Part shown: positions 1-8,146 of the stretch, piece by piece
Position numbering within the stretch: position 1 is the stretch's first letter
Layout: every line of letters starts with the position of its first letter
NCBI GenBank assembly: GCA_937871985.1
Contig: CALMPB010000520.1
Coordinates: forward strand, 1-47,059
Source of the DNA: an uncultured Burkholderiaceae bacterium
GTDB lineage: Bacteria; Pseudomonadota; Gammaproteobacteria; Burkholderiales; Burkholderiaceae
Length of the DNA: 47,059 nt
Direction of reading: 5' to 3'
Notes under the pieces: generated by a model
Told to the model about the DNA's origin: nothing
What the model saw: only the letters and a program-made list of their open reading frames with translations
Database searches by the model: none
Program-made: the position numbers and the translations under genes

Positions 1-201
1 ATCGGACTGGCGCGGGCTGGGACGAAAGATGATGCCGAATTGATCGAGGTCGTAGCGCGCCGCGCCCGCATGCATCATTTCGACCGCGCAACAGGCCAGG
101 CCGAACGACATGGGCCACATCGACCCCGTCTTGGCCCAGTTCAGGAACTTGTCTGCGCTGGTGGTGATAAAACCTTCTTTCAGAATGCCGTCAATAGCCA
201 T
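1..201 (-). CDS. nuoB: NADH-quinone oxidoreductase subunit B (N-terminal part)
   Basis: Only the first 67 codons are present; the gene runs off the left edge. The reading begins [18 protein letters not shown] and contains the adjacent cysteine pair (C37-C38 in [11 protein letters not shown]) that, in this family, helps ligate iron-sulfur cluster N2, the last carrier before quinone. NuoB sits in the peripheral arm of respiratory complex I at the cytoplasmic face of the membrane. It follows nuoA on the same strand with a gap of about 95 bases, the usual order at the head of a nuo operon. Identification is firm from the motif and the neighbour; nothing can be said about the missing C-terminus. 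Confidence 0.95.
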   Translation of the reverse strand, partial: MAIDGILKEGFITTSADKFLNWAKTGSMWPMSFGLACCAVEMMHAGAARYDLDQFGIIFRPSPRQSD

Positions 202-296
202 GATTTTGCCTAATAACTTGTGTAGCGAAGCGCCGCATCGCGCCGCCGTTTACGCCGAGTCTTGCGCGGCGGCTGCCGCACGCGCGAACCCGTGCC

Positions 297-656
297 TTAT
301 TCCCAGTCGAGCGCGCCTTTCTTCCACTCGTAGATGAAGCCCACGGTAAGCACCGCCAGAAAGACCATGACCGTCCAGAATCCAACGATTCCGACCGTGC
401 CGCTGGCGATGGCCCAGGGGAACAGAAAGGCGATTTCCAGGTCGAACAGAATGAACAAAATGGCGACGAGGTAGTAGCGCACGTCGAACTTCATGCGCGA
501 ATCGTCAAAGGCTTCGAAGCCGCATTCGTAGGCCGACAATTTTTGCTCGTCGGGACGATGGGGCCCGAGCACGCGGCCCACCGTCAACAATACAAAACCG
601 ATCAGGGTGGCGACAACAATAAAAAGCAGTACGGGAAAATACTGTTGCAAATTCAT
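297..656 (-). CDS. nuoA: NADH-quinone oxidoreductase subunit A
   Basis: Small membrane subunit of respiratory complex I, 119 residues from the chosen start. It shows three hydrophobic segments (about residues 6-28, 60-82 and 88-108) and the family-typical stretch from SAYECGFE to [17 protein letters not shown] between the first and second helices. The cysteine in YECGF lies on the loop that NuoA places near the quinone site. The start at [11 protein letters not shown] is preferred because it gives the usual family length; an in-frame ATG three codons upstream (665) is possible, and both have only weak ribosome binding sites. It is the first nuo gene on this strand, so its promoter should lie within 657-937. 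Confidence 0.95.
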   Translation of the reverse strand: MNLQQYFPVLLFIVVATLIGFVLLTVGRVLGPHRPDEQKLSAYECGFEAFDDSRMKFDVRYYLVAILFILFDLEIAFLFPWAIASGTVGIVGFWTVMVFLAVLTVGFIYEWKKGALDWE

Positions 657-835
657 GCCAAGCATCCAATCTCAATAAGTAAACCGTAAGATTGTAGCAT
701 TTTGAACATGTCTTCCACCTGAACCTGGGCAATGTTGAAACAAAGTCGCAGCGATAAGGTCCGTTGCCGCAGGACATTGCATGAACAGCGTTAAAAATCC
801 ATGAAAATCATGGGATTTTAGTTTTTTTTCGACGT

Positions 836-866
836 AAAAAAACCACCCGGATTCCGGATGGTTTTT
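836..866 (-). terminator. Intrinsic terminator of the first porin gene
   Basis: On the minus strand the sequence reads AAAAACCATCCGG, a short loop, then CCGGGTGGTTTTTTT. This is a 9-10 bp stem with one T-G wobble followed by a run of T, placed about 70 bases after the porin stop codon. The rest of 666-937 shows nothing else recognisable. Confidence 0.8.
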
Positions 867-937
867 CAGCGGGGCGAGGCCTTCGCCCCGGTTCATGCCC
901 GGTGCGCCGGGCGGCATGGCCGAGCCATGCGCGCAAG

Positions 938-2074
938 TTAGAACTGATGGCGGATGCCGGCGCCGACAAACGTCGACTTCAGGTCGTCCTGCATGAGCGC
1001 GTGATCGGCGTAGGAGCCCACCGCATACAGATTGGTGCGTTTGGACAAAGCATAGCTGTAGCCCAGGCTGTAGATATGCTGTCTGCGCAAGTCGCCGTCG
1101 TGCACGCCGGTGGAGCGAGGATCGGCCATACCCCACGAAGCCATGACGGAGCTATTGGCGCCCACCGGAGCACTCAAGCCAACCGTATACGAATTGACTT
1201 TCAGGCCATCGTCGGCGTAATAGCCCGTGTTGCCGGTTTGAACACCCAGGTCAGCATATTGGATGGGGGTAAGCCAGCCATTGCGCGACTGGCCGAAGCC
1301 CAGATGCAGCTTGACGACGTTGAAGTCGTAGCTTGCGCCCAGATTCCAGCTTTTGATCGACACGCCGTTGTCGTTGGGGTCGACAAAGGTTTCCGCGGTT
1401 TTCAACTGGTCGTAGGTCAGCGCCGCGGCGATGGGGCCGTTGGCATAGCGCAAGCCTGTGGTCCAGACGCGGGAATTGGGTTCGCTATCGCCACTGACCT
1501 TGAACTGCTGGCTGCCGTTGTTGTTGAACGAATAGCCGACACCAAACTGGAAGCCCGCAAAATCGGGAGTCTGGTACATGATCATGTTGTCGTAGCGGAC
1601 ACTGTCGGCCGCGCCGAACGTGGCGCCCGCGCGCGCCTGGCTCCAGTCGGTGCCGAACGGGCTGGCGACGCCCGCGAAATACTTGGTGGCGATATTGGTT
1701 TGACGGCCAAAGTCCAGACGGCCCCAGGTGCTGGAATCCAGACCCACGGTAGCTTGACGGCCGAACAGGCGGTTGTTTTGCAAGGATTGGCCGGTGCCGA
1801 TGTCAAAACCGCTTTCCAGCACGAAGACCGCCTTGAGGTCGTCGCTCAGATCTTCGGTGCCCCTCAGGCCCCAGCGGCTGGGCGACTCGCCGCCGCTGAG
1901 CATGCCGGTGCGGGTACCCTTGTAGTCGACGCCTCCCACAGTACCCTTGACTTGTTGATAGGATATGCCAGCATCCAGGATGCCGTATAACGTAACCGAG
2001 GTTTCAGCCTGGGCGGCGCTGGCAAAACCAGCGAAACCGGCCAGCAACGCTGCTGCGAGCAGTGTTTTTTTCAT
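938..2074 (-). CDS. Gram-negative general porin (copy 1)
   Basis: Outer-membrane porin of the betaproteobacterial trimeric family, 378 residues. A signal peptide (MKKTLLAAALLAGFAGFASAAQA) is followed by mature protein opening ETSVTLYGILDAGI and ending GIRHQF; a terminal phenylalanine is the signature recognised by the BAM assembly machinery. The internal motifs SRWGLRGTEDL, LFGRQATVGL and GRLDFGRQTN are typical of the family. The ATG at 2074 is chosen because it begins the signal peptide and has GGAG 11 bases upstream; the longer frame opening at 2155 would add an implausible leader. It is clearly a paralogue of the porin at 2563-3684, which lies in tandem. Substrate and selectivity cannot be read from the sequence. 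Confidence 0.95.
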   Translation of the reverse strand: MKKTLLAAALLAGFAGFASAAQAETSVTLYGILDAGISYQQVKGTVGGVDYKGTRTGMLSGGESPSRWGLRGTEDLSDDLKAVFVLESGFDIGTGQSLQNNRLFGRQATVGLDSSTWGRLDFGRQTNIATKYFAGVASPFGTDWSQARAGATFGAADSVRYDNMIMYQTPDFAGFQFGVGYSFNNNGSQQFKVSGDSEPNSRVWTTGLRYANGPIAAALTYDQLKTAETFVDPNDNGVSIKSWNLGASYDFNVVKLHLGFGQSRNGWLTPIQYADLGVQTGNTGYYADDGLKVNSYTVGLSAPVGANSSVMASWGMADPRSTGVHDGDLRRQHIYSLGYSYALSKRTNLYAVGSYADHALMQDDLKSTFVGAGIRHQF

Positions 2075-2082
2075 TTGGCAAT

Positions 2083-2101
2083 TCTCCGTAGATTTGAGTA
2101 A
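2083..2101 (-). promoter_or_regulatory. Conserved porin leader element, copy 1
   Basis: Nineteen bases (minus strand TTACTCAAATCTACGGAGA) ending in the Shine-Dalgarno sequence of porin copy 1. They are identical to 3694-3712 ahead of porin copy 2, while the spacer from there to each ATG differs. Confidence 0.6.
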
Positions 2102-2274
2102 AGCGGCCGTGGCGCTGCGACCTCGCCCAGCCTTATTTGCCTTATATGCGGCCAACGTGGGCCAAGGCGACCGCTGAACATTCTTGCGGAATGCGTACGG
2201 CTTATGTGTTTATCCTAAACCCATAGTCCGTGCAATAAAAGTGAAACACTAGCCGCAGTGGCTTTTTGCAGACG

Positions 2275-2306
2275 AAACGTAAACGAGTATGTCCCAAACG
2301 TAAACG
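2275..2306. promoter_or_regulatory. Direct repeat pair upstream of porin copy 1
   Basis: AAACGTAAACG occurs at 2275-2285 and again at 2296-2306, exactly 21 bases apart (two helical turns), about 200 bases upstream of the copy 1 start. Read towards the gene it is CGTTTACGTTT, resembling the half-sites of OmpR-type porin regulators. The operator role is inferred. Nothing else is evident in 2102-2454. Confidence 0.4.
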
Positions 2307-2454
2307 CATATTTCCCGCGCCCGAAAAGCCGTTTCGGCGCGTTACGGAATCGACGGGCGCCGGGCAATCCCCCTCCGTAGCGGCTTCGGTGAAAGCACAA
2401 GGCCGCAGAACGAAATAAATTATGGTACGGAACCCGCCAAAACTGCGCCCAAAA

Positions 2455-2482
2455 TAAAAAACCACCCCGAAGGGTGGTTTTT
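2455..2482 (-). terminator. Intrinsic terminator of the second porin gene
   Basis: On the minus strand AAAAACCACCC, loop TTCG, GGGTGGTTTTTT. This is a perfect stem with a TTCG tetraloop and a T run, about 80 bases after the stop codon of porin copy 2. Confidence 0.85.
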
Positions 2483-2562
2483 ACGAGATGAACTCGTTTT
2501 TGTTCCAATACCGGCCCAGCAAGCCGGGCCTGATCGGAGCACGGCCAAGCCATGCCCGTTGA

Positions 2563-3684
2563 TTAGAACTGGTGACGAACGCCGGCGCCGACGAAGGTCG
2601 ACTTCAGGTCGTCGCTGAAAGCAACGTGGTTGGCATACGAGCCGATAGCGTACACATTGGTGCGCTTGGACAAGGCGTAGGAATAGCCCAGGCTGTAGAC
2701 CTGTTGCTTGCGGCCGCTGTCGCCATTGCCGTTGTCGCGCAGGTCAGCCATGGTCCAGCCGGCCAGAACCTTGCCGTTGGCGCCAACCGGAGCGCTCAGG
2801 CCCAGGGCGTACGAATTGATCTTGACACCGTCTTCAGCAATCATGGACGAGAACTGGTCTTGGCCGGCAACCTTGCTGTTCAGTGCCGAAGGAGCAGCGA
2901 ACCAGCCGTTGCGGGTTTGACCGAAGCCAAGGTGCAGCTTGACGACTTCGAAGTCGTAGCTGGCGCCGATGTTCCAGGACTTGACCGTTACGCCGGTGTC
3001 GCCCTTGACGTTGGCGCCGGTTTCAGCCGACTTGAACTGGTCGTAGGTCAAAGCAGCAGCCAAGGGGCCGTTGCCATAGCGCAAGCCAGTGGTCCAGGCG
3101 CGAACGTTAGGTTCGTCGCTGTTGCTGGTCTTGAACGCTTGGCTGCCGTTCGCGTTGAACGAGTAGCCGAGGCCGAATTGGAAACCCGCGAAGTTCGGGG
3201 TTTGATACATGACCATGTTGTCGTAGCGCTGGCTGCCGGCGGCGCTGAACGCCGTACCGATTTGAGCCTGGCTCCAGTCGGTGCCGAAGGGGCTAGCTAC
3301 ACCAGCGAAGTACTTGGTGGCGATGTTGGTTTGACGGCCGAAGTCAAGTTGACCCCAGGCGTCGGACAGCAGACCAACCGTGGATTGACGGCCGAACAGC
3401 TTACCGTCTTGCGAGGTAACGCCAGTGCCCAGATCGAAGCCGTTTTCCAGCACGAAAACTGCCTTGAGGCCTTCGCCCAGGTCTTCCGTGCCCTTCAGGC
3501 CCCAGCGGCTGGACGATTGGCCACCGCTCAGGGTACCGGTACGGGTAGCCTTGATGTCGTTGCCTTTGAATTGCTGATAGCCGATACCGCCGTCGACGAT
3601 ACCGTACAGGGTGACCGACGTTTCCGCCTGGGCAACGCCAGCAAAGCCAGCGATCAGAGCAGCTGCGAGCAGAGTCTTTTTCAT
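2563..3684 (-). CDS. Gram-negative general porin (copy 2)
   Basis: Outer-membrane porin of 373 residues, paralogous to copy 1 at 938-2074. The signal peptide MKKTLLAAALIAGFAGVAQA is followed by ETSVTLYGIVDGG, and the protein ends GAGVRHQF with the C-terminal phenylalanine used in outer-membrane insertion. The blocks SRWGLKGTEDLGEGLKAVF, GQLDFGRQTN and ALSKRTNVYA match copy 1 nearly residue for residue; differences cluster in stretches likely to be surface loops. The start at 3684 has GGAG 10-13 bases upstream. The gene has its own terminator and a long AT-rich upstream region, so the two copies are probably transcribed separately. Specificity is unknown. Confidence 0.95.
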   Translation of the reverse strand: MKKTLLAAALIAGFAGVAQAETSVTLYGIVDGGIGYQQFKGNDIKATRTGTLSGGQSSSRWGLKGTEDLGEGLKAVFVLENGFDLGTGVTSQDGKLFGRQSTVGLLSDAWGQLDFGRQTNIATKYFAGVASPFGTDWSQAQIGTAFSAAGSQRYDNMVMYQTPNFAGFQFGLGYSFNANGSQAFKTSNSDEPNVRAWTTGLRYGNGPLAAALTYDQFKSAETGANVKGDTGVTVKSWNIGASYDFEVVKLHLGFGQTRNGWFAAPSALNSKVAGQDQFSSMIAEDGVKINSYALGLSAPVGANGKVLAGWTMADLRDNGNGDSGRKQQVYSLGYSYALSKRTNVYAIGSYANHVAFSDDLKSTFVGAGVRHQF

Positions 3685-3693
3685 GTTAAGAAA

Positions 3694-3712
3694 TCTCCGT
3701 AGATTTGAGTAA
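3694..3712 (-). promoter_or_regulatory. Conserved porin leader element, copy 2
   Basis: The same 19-base leader block as at 2083-2101, ending in the GGAG ribosome binding site of porin copy 2. Confidence 0.6.
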
Positions 3713-4364
3713 TTGGCGGCGCGGTCAGAATTTGCCCCGCCGCCTATTTAACTCCACGATGGGAAGTTGTAGCTATTGCATCAAAATTCGGCTGCACTGG
3801 CTATCAAGACATTCATAAAAGCTCCTCTTTTCTTTTTTTATGTTGGAATGAAGCAACAAAATTCTATTTTTGGCACAAAAACACCAGGGTTTACCCTTGT
3901 CCTAAAAAACCAGCGTCAGGTAATTTTGCTTATGCAATTTCTATCTATAATTATTCGAGAAATCCATGTTAAATATTTGTTTCAGCTAATATTTTCTCTT
4001 GGGTTTATTACCTGAAATGAAATTGCAATCATTGCCAGGAAATCTTTTCAATAAGGTAAACCCTTTGTTTTTATTGAAAAAACGCTAGGGATTACACATA
4101 TTGGTTCCACCTATAGAATGAGAAAAACTCATAAATCCTGATTTCCCCTATTCAGAAGCCCAGACGCTCCCGCAATAAGCGCCCTCTTCATTCATATTGC
4201 ACAAAGCGACAAGCTGGCTTATCGTCGCGCTCAGCGCCACCCTTTTCAAACTGCAACGTTAATGTACGGTTTGTTGTTTTGCGCCTCCAAAGCCGAACTC
4301 ATCAAGCGGCACCGCTTGGTGTTTCGACACCCGCAAACGTTCCGACCCGCTCCAAGGGGCCAGC
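3713..4364. other. AT-rich intergenic region between porin 2 and the carbonic anhydrase
   Basis: About 650 bases with no convincing gene; 3780-4140 is much richer in A+T than the rest of the window. It contains AGGGTTTACC (3886-3895) and its exact inverse GGTAAACCCT (4055-4064), which could be regulator sites for porin copy 2 or the divergent carbonic anhydrase. A 79-codon open frame at 3776-4015 has no recognisable protein character. Promoters for both flanking genes must lie here, but none can be assigned with confidence. Confidence 0.5.
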
Positions 4365-5099
4365 ATGAAAAAAACACTGCTCGTTGCCGCCGTTTTATTC
4401 GGCCTTGCCGCATCCACCGCCGGCGCGGCGGAATGGTCCTACGAAGGGCCGGAGGGACCCGACCATTGGGGCGCGCTAAGTCCCGACTACGTGGCGTGCC
4501 AGCGCGGGCGCAACCAATCCCCTATCAATATCCAGGGCGCGCTCCAGGCAAAAACGGCTCCACTGGGCCTGAAATACCGCGCGGCGGCCGGGAGCACCGT
4601 CGTCAATAACGGCCATACCGTGCAAGTCGACTTCGGCAAAGGCAATACGCTGACGCTGGACGGCCATTCGTTCAACCTGGTTCAGGTACATTTCCATGCG
4701 CCGGCCGAAAACGAAATCGACGGCCGCCGTTATCCGCTGGAAGCGCATTTTGTGAACGCCGACGAACAGGGCAACCTGGCCGTCGTGGCGGTCATGTTCA
4801 GGGAAGGCAAGCGCAATGCCGGTCTGGCCCGCATCTGGCCGCAAATGCCGCAATCGAAAGGGTCGCCGGTACCGCTGCAAGGCAAATTCCTGCCGGCGAC
4901 CCTGCTGCCCGCCTCGCTGTCCTATTACCGCTATAGCGGCTCGCTGACGACGCCGCCGTGCTCCGAAGGCGTGCGCTGGCTGGTTCTGCGAACGCCGCTC
5001 CAGGCATCCAAAGAGCAGATCCAAGCCTTCGAACGGATCATGGGCCACGCCACCAACCGGCCGGTGCAACCTCTGAACGGCCGCGTCGTCGTCAAGTAA
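4365..5099 (+). CDS. cah: Periplasmic alpha-class carbonic anhydrase
   Basis: Interconverts CO2 and bicarbonate in the periplasm; 244 residues including a signal peptide (MKKTLLVAAVLFGLAASTAGA). The alpha-class hallmarks are all present: QSPINI at 51-56, zinc ligands H109 and H111 in VHFHAP and H128 in LEAHFVN, and the C-terminal block GSLTTPPCSEGVRW. C45 and C199 are placed for the disulfide seen in bacterial alpha enzymes. AAGGGG lies five bases before the ATG. It faces the LysR gene convergently with a 33-base gap and stands as a single-gene unit downstream of the AT-rich region. Function is confident; the physiological role is not indicated by the neighbours. Confidence 0.95.
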   Translation: MKKTLLVAAVLFGLAASTAGAAEWSYEGPEGPDHWGALSPDYVACQRGRNQSPINIQGALQAKTAPLGLKYRAAAGSTVVNNGHTVQVDFGKGNTLTLDGHSFNLVQVHFHAPAENEIDGRRYPLEAHFVNADEQGNLAVVAVMFREGKRNAGLARIWPQMPQSKGSPVPLQGKFLPATLLPASLSYYRYSGSLTTPPCSEGVRWLVLRTPLQASKEQIQAFERIMGHATNRPVQPLNGRVVVK

Positions 5100-5132
5100 G
5101 CCGTTTCCCCGCTTCTTCTCAATCCGTCTCTT

Positions 5133-6035
5133 TCAATCCAGCTTTTCCAGCAACGCCGAAAAGGCCTGGGCCGCCGGAGACAGCGGGCGCTCGGCGCGTT
5201 CCAATCTGAACAGGGGCCGCCTGAGCGTCGCGGCGCCGGCCAGCTCCAGGGTTTGAACCCGGCCCAACGCGACGAGATCCTGCACCGCGACCCACGGCAG
5301 CATGGCTATGCCCAGGCCGCCGGATACGGCGCGCGCTATGCCTTCGTTGCTGCCGATCTCGATCTGGTGGGGCGGCTCCAGCCCATTCTGTTTCAACAAC
5401 TGCTGAGTGACCTCGCGCGTGCCCGAGCCCGACTCGCGCACCAGCCAGATTTCGTCGTTGAGCAATGCCGGCTGCAAGGGCCGCCTGGCCGCCAGCGGGT
5501 AATGCTCGGGGCCGATCACCACCAATTGCTCGTCGCGCCAATAGCTGGCGGTGATGTCCGGTTCATCCACATTGCCTTCGACCAAGGCCAGATCCATGCG
5601 GCAGTCGGCCAGGCCCTGGGCAATGGAATGCGTATTCCCCACGACGACATGTAACTGAATGGCCGGATGCTGGCGCGCGAACCGGGCCATATAGGACGGC
5701 AGCCAATACGCCGCCACGGTCGTGCTCGCCCCCAAAGTGAGCTCGCCGCGCCGCAGTTCGGCGCGAGCCCGCAAATCGTCGGTGGCGGCACGCTCGAGGG
5801 CAAAAATCCCCCGCGCATGCTCGAACAGCGCCTGCCCGCTTTCGGTAAGCTGCAGGCCGCGCGCCCGCGCTCCCTGCCCCACCCCGCGTTCGATCAAGGG
5901 CAGATCCAGTTGCTGCTCCAGCTCGCGAACTGCCTTGGAGGCCGCCGGCTGGCTGATGGACAGGGCTTCGGCCCCCCGCGAAAAGCTGCGGTGCAAAGCC
6001 ACATGGAAAAAAATACGGGCAAGATGCAGGTTCAT
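5133..6035 (-). CDS. LysR-family regulator, YeiE/CysB-like
   Basis: Transcription regulator of 300 residues from the chosen start. An N-terminal winged helix (FFHVALHRSFSRGAEALSIS, then QPAASKAVRELEQQL) is followed by a periplasmic-binding-like effector domain (about 90-295). It is divergent from a YeiH-type membrane protein gene at 6166, the same pairing as yeiE-yeiH in enterobacteria, where YeiE responds to sulfite; a sulfur-related effector is therefore likely but inferred. The frame stays open to 6065, but MNLHLARIFF at 6035 aligns with normal LysR N-termini. A perfect palindrome sits just upstream of it, where the longer version would have to be coding. No good ribosome binding site is visible at either start. 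Confidence 0.88.
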   Translation of the reverse strand: MNLHLARIFFHVALHRSFSRGAEALSISQPAASKAVRELEQQLDLPLIERGVGQGARARGLQLTESGQALFEHARGIFALERAATDDLRARAELRRGELTLGASTTVAAYWLPSYMARFARQHPAIQLHVVVGNTHSIAQGLADCRMDLALVEGNVDEPDITASYWRDEQLVVIGPEHYPLAARRPLQPALLNDEIWLVRESGSGTREVTQQLLKQNGLEPPHQIEIGSNEGIARAVSGGLGIAMLPWVAVQDLVALGRVQTLELAGAATLRRPLFRLERAERPLSPAAQAFSALLEKLD

Positions 6036-6037
6036 GG

Positions 6038-6065
6038 ATGCATAGCATAACCAAATATTATGCAT
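6038..6065. promoter_or_regulatory. Palindromic LysR-type operator candidate
   Basis: ATGCATA (6038-6044) and TATGCAT (6059-6065) form a perfect 7-bp inverted repeat with a 14-base spacer, directly upstream of the regulator start and within the divergent intergenic region. Its size and place fit autoregulatory LysR sites. Regulator binding is inferred. Confidence 0.5.
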
Positions 6066-6165
6066 ATGTGAATTATATACATTTGATTCATGTTACTCAG
6101 GGCTATAAGCTTATGCAAATAACAACTATCGAATTCCGTTTTCAACCGTAATTTGCATCAAGTCC

Positions 6166-7290
6166 ATGAATCAAACCGCCACGCTTCCCAGCCGTCCCTT
6201 AATGCCGCTCAGCCAATCCGCCTGGTGGCTGGGCCTGGTACTTACCGGAGCCATCGCCACGGGCGGCGTGCTTCTCAGCCAATCGGCCTGGGCGGAGCAA
6301 TTCGGCATCAGCGCCCTGACGCTGGCCATTGTGCTGGGCATCGCGGCGGGCAATACGTTTTTCCCCAGCATCGCCGCGCACACGGCCGTCGGCGTTGATT
6401 TTTCGAAAAACAAGCTGTTGCGCGCCGGCATCATTCTTTTCGGCTTTCACATCACCTTCCAGCAAATCGGCGACATCGGCTGGGCGGGAGCCCTGATCGC
6501 CGTCCTGATGATAGGGCTGACCTTCACCCTGGCCGTGCAATTGGGCACCCGGGTCTTCAAGCTGGACAAGCAAACCTCCATGCTTATCGGCGCCGGCAGC
6601 TCCATATGCGGAGCGGCGGCGGTCATGGCGGCCGAGCCCGTGGTGCGAGGCCAGGCGCACAAAGTGTCGGTGGCCGTTGCCACCGTGGTCGTGTTCGGCA
6701 CCTTGTCGATGTTCCTGTATCCCCTGCTCTACGCCTTTTTACCCATGTCCGAGCACGCCTACGGCGTATTCGCCGGCTCCACCATCCACGAAGTCGCGCA
6801 AGTGGTCGCCGCGGGCAAAGCCGTCAGCGACGCGGCAGCGGCAACCGCCGTCATTGAAAAAATGCTGCGCGTCATGATGCTGGCCCCGTTTCTGCTGATT
6901 TTGTCGGGCTTCCTGCGCGACCGCACGCAAGACGCCGGCAATCCGGACGTTGCGGATGCGACTTGCTGTCCCCCCGAAGGGGCGCCTCTTGCTTCGGGAG
7001 CGGCCCGGCGGCAAAAAACACCCATCGTCATTCCGTGGTTCGCCGTCCTGTTCATCGTGGCCAGCGCCATAAACTCGCTGCACATCCTGCCGGCAAGCGT
7101 TGTCCAAGTCATTCTCCACGTCGATACCGCCCTGCTGGCCATGGCCATGGCCGCCCTGGGACTGCGCACCCATGCCGGCGCAATCCGCCAGGCTGGCGTA
7201 AAGCCCTTGATGCTGGCCACCAGCCTGTTCATCTTCCTCGTGGTGGGCGGCTACGGCATCAACACGGCGGTCATGCATTTGCTGGGCTAG
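6166..7290 (+). CDS. yeiH: YeiH/UPF0324 family membrane protein (putative anion exporter)
   Basis: Integral inner-membrane protein of 374 residues with about ten hydrophobic helices. It carries the conserved features of the UPF0324 (YeiH, putative sulfate exporter) family: [46 protein letters not shown] and the helix containing [14 protein letters not shown] hydrophilic loop near 265-285 contains a Cys-Cys pair (DATCCPPEG) that looks lineage-specific. The divergent LysR gene probably controls it. Transport of sulfate or sulfite is a family-level suggestion, not proven here. The start at 6166 has only a weak ribosome binding site but gives the expected N-terminus. Confidence 0.88.
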   Translation: MNQTATLPSRPLMPLSQSAWWLGLVLTGAIATGGVLLSQSAWAEQFGISALTLAIVLGIAAGNTFFPSIAAHTAVGVDFSKNKLLRAGIILFGFHITFQQIGDIGWAGALIAVLMIGLTFTLAVQLGTRVFKLDKQTSMLIGAGSSICGAAAVMAAEPVVRGQAHKVSVAVATVVVFGTLSMFLYPLLYAFLPMSEHAYGVFAGSTIHEVAQVVAAGKAVSDAAAATAVIEKMLRVMMLAPFLLILSGFLRDRTQDAGNPDVADATCCPPEGAPLASGAARRQKTPIVIPWFAVLFIVASAINSLHILPASVVQVILHVDTALLAMAMAALGLRTHAGAIRQAGVKPLMLATSLFIFLVVGGYGINTAVMHLLG

Positions 7291-7429
7291 CAAAACGCTC
7301 CGCCCAAAACAGCTCTCATGCGGTTCCCGCCGGGCGCGGCCGGCGAATCCACGCTTATCAATTCTTGACAATCCGGTGGACGGCGCCAGCCTATACTGCG
7401 GAGGTTTTCAACTCCCGGGCACCGACACC

Positions 7430-8143
7430 ATGAAACTATTCAACCGCTGCATTGCCGAATCCTTCGGCACTTTCTGGCTGGTTCTGGGCGGTTGCGGCAG
7501 CGCTGTCCTGGCCGCCGGCTTCCCCGAGCTTGGCATAGGATTCATGGGCGTCGCGCTGGCCTTCGGCCTGACACTGCTGACCATGTGCTACACCATCGGG
7601 CATATTTCGGGCTGCCACATCAATCCGGCCGTGACTTTCGGCCTGGTGGCCGGCGGACGCTTTCCCGCCCGCGAACTGGTGCCTTATGTCGTCGCCCAGC
7701 TCGTAGGAGCCATCATCGCCGGGGCTGTGCTATACAGCATCGCCAGCGGAAAAGCCGGCTTCGATGCCGCCGCCAGCGGATTCGCCTCGAACGGCTACGG
7801 CGCCCACTCTCCCGGCGGCTATGCCCTGCATTCGGCGTTCATCTGCGAAGTCGTCCTGACCGGATTCTTCATCTTCATCATCATGGGCGCCACGGACGGC
7901 CGGTCGCCCGCGGGATTCGGCGGCATCGCCATAGGTCTGGCGCTTACGCTCATACACCTCATCAGCATTCCGGTCACCAACACCTCGGTAAACCCGGCCC
8001 GCTCGACCGGCGTCGCCCTGTTCCAGGGAGGCTGGGCCATCGAGCAGTTATGGCTGTTCTGGGTCGCGCCCATCATAGGCGCCGTGATCGGCGGACTCGT
8101 CTATCGCTGCGTGCTGCAGCAGAAACACGGCAAGACGGCATAG
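7430..8143 (+). CDS. aqpZ: Aquaporin Z
   Basis: Inner-membrane water channel, 237 residues, six transmembrane helices. Both NPA boxes are present: [13 protein letters not shown] in the first half and [14 protein letters not shown] in the second, with the arginine after the second box that lines the selectivity filter. The N-terminus [21 protein letters not shown] resembles E. coli AqpZ, so the ATG at 7430 is used rather than the longer open frame from 7376. A TATACT box at 7392-7397 could be its -10 element; TTGACA at 7365 is too far upstream (21-base spacer) for a canonical pair. It converges with the sensor kinase gene with only three bases between the stop codons. Confidence 0.95.
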   Translation: MKLFNRCIAESFGTFWLVLGGCGSAVLAAGFPELGIGFMGVALAFGLTLLTMCYTIGHISGCHINPAVTFGLVAGGRFPARELVPYVVAQLVGAIIAGAVLYSIASGKAGFDAAASGFASNGYGAHSPGGYALHSAFICEVVLTGFFIFIIMGATDGRSPAGFGGIAIGLALTLIHLISIPVTNTSVNPARSTGVALFQGGWAIEQLWLFWVAPIIGAVIGGLVYRCVLQQKHGKTA

Positions 8144-8146
8144 CCG

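Noticed and set aside
902..3702. Long open frames antisense to both porins (362 and 376 codons)
   Set aside because: They mirror the porin codons in GC-rich sequence, resemble no protein family and give way to clear signal-peptide-bearing porins.
3776..4015. 79-codon open frame in the AT-rich region
   Set aside because: No ribosome binding site, no family resemblance, and the low-complexity phenylalanine-rich content follows from base composition.
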